Position numbers and translations under genes: made by a program
Origin: Eubacteriales bacterium
Lineage (GTDB): Bacteria; Bacillota; Clostridia; Peptostreptococcales; Anaerovoracaceae
Assembly: GCA_028691625.1 (NCBI GenBank)
Contig: JAQUYZ010000054.1
Span: 1 to 8,347, forward strand
DNA length: 8,347 nt
Direction of reading: 5' to 3'
Shown here: positions 5,910-8,347 of the stretch, piece after piece
Numbering within the stretch: position 1 is the first letter of the stretch
Layout: the number at the start of each line of letters is the position of its first letter
The notes under the pieces: generated by a model
What the model saw: the letters and a program-made list of their open reading frames with translations, nothing else
The model's database searches: none
Told to the model about the DNA's origin: nothing

Positions 5910-6197
5910 ATGAATCAGTATGAGGTTATGTTCATCATTGAATCGGCATTGGAAGAAGACAAGAAAGAAGCTGCAATTGAAATGGTGAAGGAAGTCATTT
6001 CAGCCGGCGGTGAAGTTGGAAAAATCAACGTTTGGGGAAACAGAAAGCTCGCATACCCGATCAACAAGAAAAACGAGGGATATTATGCAGTAATCGAGTT
6101 TACCGCAAACGCGGATCTTCCAAAAGAGCTTGACAGAAGGCTGAAGATTTCCGATTCAATCATCAGACATATCATTATCAACAAAGACGAGAAATAG
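5910..6197 (+). CDS. rpsF: Ribosomal protein bS6
   Basis: This is the small-subunit protein S6, 95 residues, the usual length. It starts MNQYEVMFII and shows the family core around residues 39-62, with I-N-V-W-G-N-R-K-L-A-Y-P-I followed by G-Y-Y-A-V-I-E-F. The end, I-I-R-H-I-I-I-N, is the typical last strand. S6 pairs with S18 on the platform of the 30S subunit, and the S18 gene lies two genes downstream. GGGAGGTG ends eight bases before the ATG. It is first in the conserved rpsF-ssb-rpsR operon, with its own promoter at 5795-5822. Confidence 0.98.
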   Translation: MNQYEVMFIIESALEEDKKEAAIEMVKEVISAGGEVGKINVWGNRKLAYPINKKNEGYYAVIEFTANADLPKELDRRLKISDSIIRHIIINKDEK

Positions 6198-6229
6198 GCG
6201 AAGCATATACGAAAGGGTGGTATTAAAGA

Positions 6230-6661
6230 TTGAATAATGTAGTATTAATCGGCAGACTGACAAGAGACCCTGAAGTGAGATACATTCCGGAGAGTCAGAT
6301 GGCAGTGGCCACTTTCACCATTGCGATAGACAGAGCGAGTAAAGATAAAGGCGCAGACTTTCCCAGGATTACCTGCTTTGGAAAGACTGCAGAGCTTGTA
6401 GAACGTTTCATCAGCAAAGGCCGTTTGGTTGGCATACAAGGCCGGATACAAACTGGTTCCTACAAGAACAAAGAGGGCGCTACAGTATATACCACGGAAG
6501 TCGTTGCTGATCGTATAGAATTTTTAGATAGGGGCGACAAAGCCGGCGCTGATTCCGGATCCGGATCTGGATTTGGATTCGAGAAACAGGACGCCAAGGG
6601 TCAGCCCGGGATTCCGGAAGGGTTCCAAGCCCTCGAGGACGATGATGATATACCATTTTAA
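6230..6661 (+). CDS. ssb: Single-stranded DNA-binding protein
   Basis: This 143-residue SSB coats single-stranded DNA in replication and repair. Residues 1-100 form the OB fold, from MNNVVLIGRLTRDPEVRY to the strand ending V-A-D-R-I-E-F-L-D, with F-G-K-T-A-E at 50-55. A short Gly/Ser-rich flexible linker (about 101-134) leads to the acidic partner-binding tip EDDDDIPF (136-143). The linker is shorter than in many Firmicutes SSBs. The start is TTG at 6230, nine bases after the GGGTGG ribosome site (6215-6220); no ATG gives a complete first strand. The non-ATG start may hold down SSB output relative to the flanking ribosomal proteins (inference). It lies 32 bases after rpsF and 16 bases before rpsR, in the usual order. 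Confidence 0.98.
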   Translation: MNNVVLIGRLTRDPEVRYIPESQMAVATFTIAIDRASKDKGADFPRITCFGKTAELVERFISKGRLVGIQGRIQTGSYKNKEGATVYTTEVVADRIEFLDRGDKAGADSGSGSGFGFEKQDAKGQPGIPEGFQALEDDDDIPF

Positions 6662-6677
6662 CAGGAGGTAAAATATC

Positions 6678-6911
6678 ATGATGGACAAAAGACGTGGTGG
6701 CATCAGAAGAAAAAAGGTATGCCAATTCTGTGCGGATAAGACAGAAACCATAGATTATAAAGATGTAGACAAGCTTAGAAAATATGTAACAGACAGAGGG
6801 AAGATTCTTCCTAAGAGAATAACAGGCACTTGTGCAATTCATCAGAGAGAAGTTACAAAGGCGATCAAGAGAGCAAGAATTGTTGCCCTGCTGCCTTACA
6901 CAGCTGACTAA
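6678..6911 (+). CDS. rpsR: Ribosomal protein bS18, zinc-binding (C+) form
   Basis: This 77-residue S18 binds 16S rRNA together with S6. It has the family core [12 protein letters not shown] (26-37), [10 protein letters not shown] (41-50) and the basic helix ending ALLPYTAD. Cys15 and Cys18 (CQFC) with Cys52 and His55 (TCAIH) form a likely zinc site, so this is the C+ form rather than a zinc-free paralogue. The ribosome site AGGAGG lies at 6663-6668. Two ATG codons are adjacent (6678 and 6681); the second gives the same protein minus one Met, and the choice cannot be decided here. The operon ends after this gene at the terminator at 6937. Confidence 0.98.
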   Translation: MMDKRRGGIRRKKVCQFCADKTETIDYKDVDKLRKYVTDRGKILPKRITGTCAIHQREVTKAIKRARIVALLPYTAD

Positions 6912-6936
6912 GTGTTTGATGCACGTATGAAAAAGG

Positions 6937-6961
6937 AAGAAGCGAGCAATCGCTTCTTTTT
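6937..6961 (+). terminator. Intrinsic terminator of the rpsF-ssb-rpsR operon
   Basis: A perfect 9-bp stem, AAGAAGCGA (6937-6945) with TCGCTTCTT (6950-6958), closes on a GCAA (GNRA) tetraloop and runs into a T-tract (6957-6961). It lies 26 bases after the rpsR stop and 21 bases before the DUF2232 gene. The next gene has no clear promoter of its own, so some read-through is likely. Confidence 0.92.
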
Positions 6962-6981
6962 GTTCAAGGAAAGGGTTTCAA

Positions 6982-7731
6982 ATGTATACACTGCTAATAC
7001 TGGTGATCATGATCTTTATCCCTGTCCCGGTCATGATGAAACACATGCTGACCGGCCGGAATGCCTATCGGGGCATTCTGGAAGGATCGTTAAGCGCGAT
7101 TACAGGAGTGACTATCGTTTTTCTGGTGTTTTGGTCTTTGACAGGAGCTTCGTTTTTTGAAGTGATGAATACCGCGTTAAGCCAGATCAGTATCGAGGAT
7201 ATGAAGCAGAACAACCCTTATCTGATGGGAATGAGAGGGATGGAGCCGGATGCGATGCAGCTTGCACTGGACAACGTAAAGGAGATAATGAAGCTGGCAT
7301 TCCCCGGTACGATCATCGTATTCAGCCTGGTGACCGCCTATTTGAACTATGCTTTCCTTTCCTGGCTGATCGGCAAATCAGGAAAAAAGATTTCCGGTTT
7401 ACCACCCTTCAGAGCTTTTTCTCTGCCAAAGAATATTATCATTGGTTCGCTGATCATCTATCTTTTGTCTTATATTACTGTAAAAATGGGAATAATAGAC
7501 AAGAGCCTGATCATGTTCAACCTGGAGCTGTTATTCACCTTTATTTTTTCCGTTCAGGGACTGGCAGTGGTGTTTTACTTTGGATTCTTAAAGAAAGTAC
7601 CAAAGCTTATACTGCTCATCCTATCCGGCATTTTCATCTCCACCTGGCTTGGGCAGACAGTTCTGTTCCTTTTGGGATTGACCGACGTGGCGCTGGATAT
7701 CAGAAAAAGATTTCCCCGGGCAACCACATGA
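6982..7731 (+). CDS. DUF2232 (YybS-like) multi-pass membrane protein
   Basis: This 249-residue integral membrane protein has about six hydrophobic helices (near 2-19, 35-55, 106-131, 150-169, 177-203 and 206-234). A polar loop with amphipathic sequence lies at about 64-105. Its position between the rpsF-ssb-rpsR operon and a gdpP-like gene matches yybS in Bacillus, and composition fits the DUF2232 family, whose function is unknown. As I recall, B. subtilis YybS is about 310 residues, so this protein seems shorter at the N-terminus; an in-frame TGA at 6928-6930 rules out a much longer start. The ribosome site is AAGGAAAGGG (6966-6975). The family call relies on gene order and hydrophobic pattern more than on a signature motif. 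Confidence 0.75.
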   Translation: MYTLLILVIMIFIPVPVMMKHMLTGRNAYRGILEGSLSAITGVTIVFLVFWSLTGASFFEVMNTALSQISIEDMKQNNPYLMGMRGMEPDAMQLALDNVKEIMKLAFPGTIIVFSLVTAYLNYAFLSWLIGKSGKKISGLPPFRAFSLPKNIIIGSLIIYLLSYITVKMGIIDKSLIMFNLELLFTFIFSVQGLAVVFYFGFLKKVPKLILLILSGIFISTWLGQTVLFLLGLTDVALDIRKRFPRATT

Positions 7732-7758
7732 CACTGCTCTTTGTTTTATTGAATTCTA

Positions 7759-7788
7759 CTGCAAAATAAAAGGGACATATGGTATAAT
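7759..7788 (+). promoter_or_regulatory. Extended -10 promoter of the gdpP-like gene
   Basis: A perfect TATAAT (7783-7788) is preceded by TGG, giving the extended -10 ATGGTATAAT. The -35 is weak (CTGCAA, 7759-7764, 18-base spacing). The rpsF promoter carries the same ATGGTATA string. Transcription would start near 7795, leaving a leader of about 80 bases. Confidence 0.7.
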
Positions 7789-7806
7789 GAATACGTATGA
7801 TTGAAT

Positions 7807-7837
7807 TCAGCTTCGCTGATACGATTACGCTGCAGCG
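7807..7837 (+). promoter_or_regulatory. Two small GC-rich dyads in the gdpP leader
   Basis: TCAGC (7807-7811) pairs with GCTGA (7815-7819) over a TTC loop, and CGCTGCAGCG (7828-7837) is a self-complementary 10-mer. No T-tract follows, so they are not terminators. An operator or a leader RNA structure are both possible; neither is established. Confidence 0.35.
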
Positions 7838-7876
7838 AGGCCGTCTTAAAACAATTTGAACAATAGAGGAGTCAGA

Positions 7877-8347
7877 ATGGGCGAGAGATCATTTAGAGAC
7901 CGCATTTCAACTTATTTTAATATAGTAAACGGCAAAAAAAGTGAATCCATGAAGGCTTATACGGAGCACATCTTTCAAATTGTCGATAAAACTATGAGTT
8001 ATTCCATTTCGAATCACCCTCTGCCTTTGTGCATGATTGATTCCGAGGGAAGGTTTCTTTGGTTTAACAAAAAATTCTCAGAACTATATCAGGATGCCGA
8101 TATTGCCAATGCAGGGATATTCCGTGTGACCGGATTGAAGGCATCCGAATTCTTTACGGAGGATCCCGTCGAAAAGCCGGTCATGGTTTCCCATAACGGA
8201 AAGACGTACAAGGTGGTATCTTCTTATCTGGATGAAGATAAAAACAACAGCGCAGTTTTGTACTGGATTGACATGACAAACTACGAGGTGGTCAAATCTC
8301 TTTACAAAGACGAAAAGAGCTGTTTTGCCTATGTCATCGTAGACAAT
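7877..8347 (+). CDS. gdpP: GdpP-like c-di-AMP phosphodiesterase, N-terminal part (PAS domain), no membrane helices
   Basis: The window ends after 157 codons. GdpP (YybT) breaks down cyclic-di-AMP through DHH-DHHA1 domains, which would lie beyond the window. What is visible is a PAS domain (about 44-133), starting HPLPLCMIDSEGRFLWFNKKF, and then the opening of the modified GGDEF domain (SLYKDEKSCFAYVIVDN). Gene order after the DUF2232 gene supports the call. ATG 7877 follows GAGGAG (7866-7871) by five bases; an in-frame TAA at 7847-7849 stops any real extension, and TTG 7856 would add only seven residues. The first 43 residues are polar, so the two N-terminal membrane helices of the Bacillus protein are missing. 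The catalytic domains cannot be checked here. Confidence 0.85.
   Translation, partial: MGERSFRDRISTYFNIVNGKKSESMKAYTEHIFQIVDKTMSYSISNHPLPLCMIDSEGRFLWFNKKFSELYQDADIANAGIFRVTGLKASEFFTEDPVEKPVMVSHNGKTYKVVSSYLDEDKNNSAVLYWIDMTNYEVVKSLYKDEKSCFAYVIVDN

Noticed and set aside
6912..7160. Open frame overlapping the rpsR terminator and the DUF2232 start
   Set aside because: It reads through the terminator hairpin, overlaps the DUF2232 gene in another frame and has no recognisable protein features.
1..8347. CRISPR arrays, insertion sequences, tRNA and rRNA genes
   Set aside because: No spaced direct repeats with unique spacers, no transposase-like protein, and no tRNA or rRNA signature sequences were seen.

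Overview
The window looks like chromosomal DNA from a low-to-mid GC Gram-positive anaerobe of the class Clostridia. The evidence is the rpsF-ssb-rpsR operon followed by a DUF2232 membrane protein gene and a gdpP-like gene, strong AGGAGG-type ribosome binding sites, GTG and TTG starts, a zinc-type S18, and a class I cyclic-di-GMP riboswitch. I cannot name the species.

Left part (1-5790): an extracellular-matrix locus. It opens with the 3' part of a large repetitive surface protein made of Ig-like modules, one further beta domain and a very acidic 17-residue tandem-repeat tail. A 286-base gap follows, holding a probable promoter, a c-di-GMP-I riboswitch and an intrinsic terminator. Next come a SipW-type signal peptidase, a small secreted protein with a SipW-dependent signal peptide and TasA/camelysin-like motifs, a terminator-like hairpin, a GTG-started single-pass membrane protein whose C-terminal domain carries the same TasA-like motif order, and a second SipW-type peptidase. 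The simplest reading is a c-di-GMP-controlled matrix-fibre system: one major subunit, one membrane-tethered subunit or anchor, and two processing enzymes. A perfect 24-bp tandem duplication covers the stop codon of the second peptidase gene.

Right part (5791-8347): core housekeeping genes. A good promoter drives rpsF (S6), ssb (single-stranded DNA-binding protein) and rpsR (S18), ending at a clear intrinsic terminator. A DUF2232 (YybS-like) membrane protein gene follows. Then comes a gene with its own extended -10 promoter for a GdpP-like c-di-AMP phosphodiesterase, cut by the window end. The visible GdpP N-terminus begins almost directly with the PAS domain and lacks the two membrane helices of the Bacillus protein.

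The most interesting unit is 2260-5763: riboswitch, sipW, TasA-like subunit, tethered TasA-like anchor and second sipW. The link between c-di-GMP and this fibre system, and the role of the anchor, are inferences from sequence motifs and gene order.
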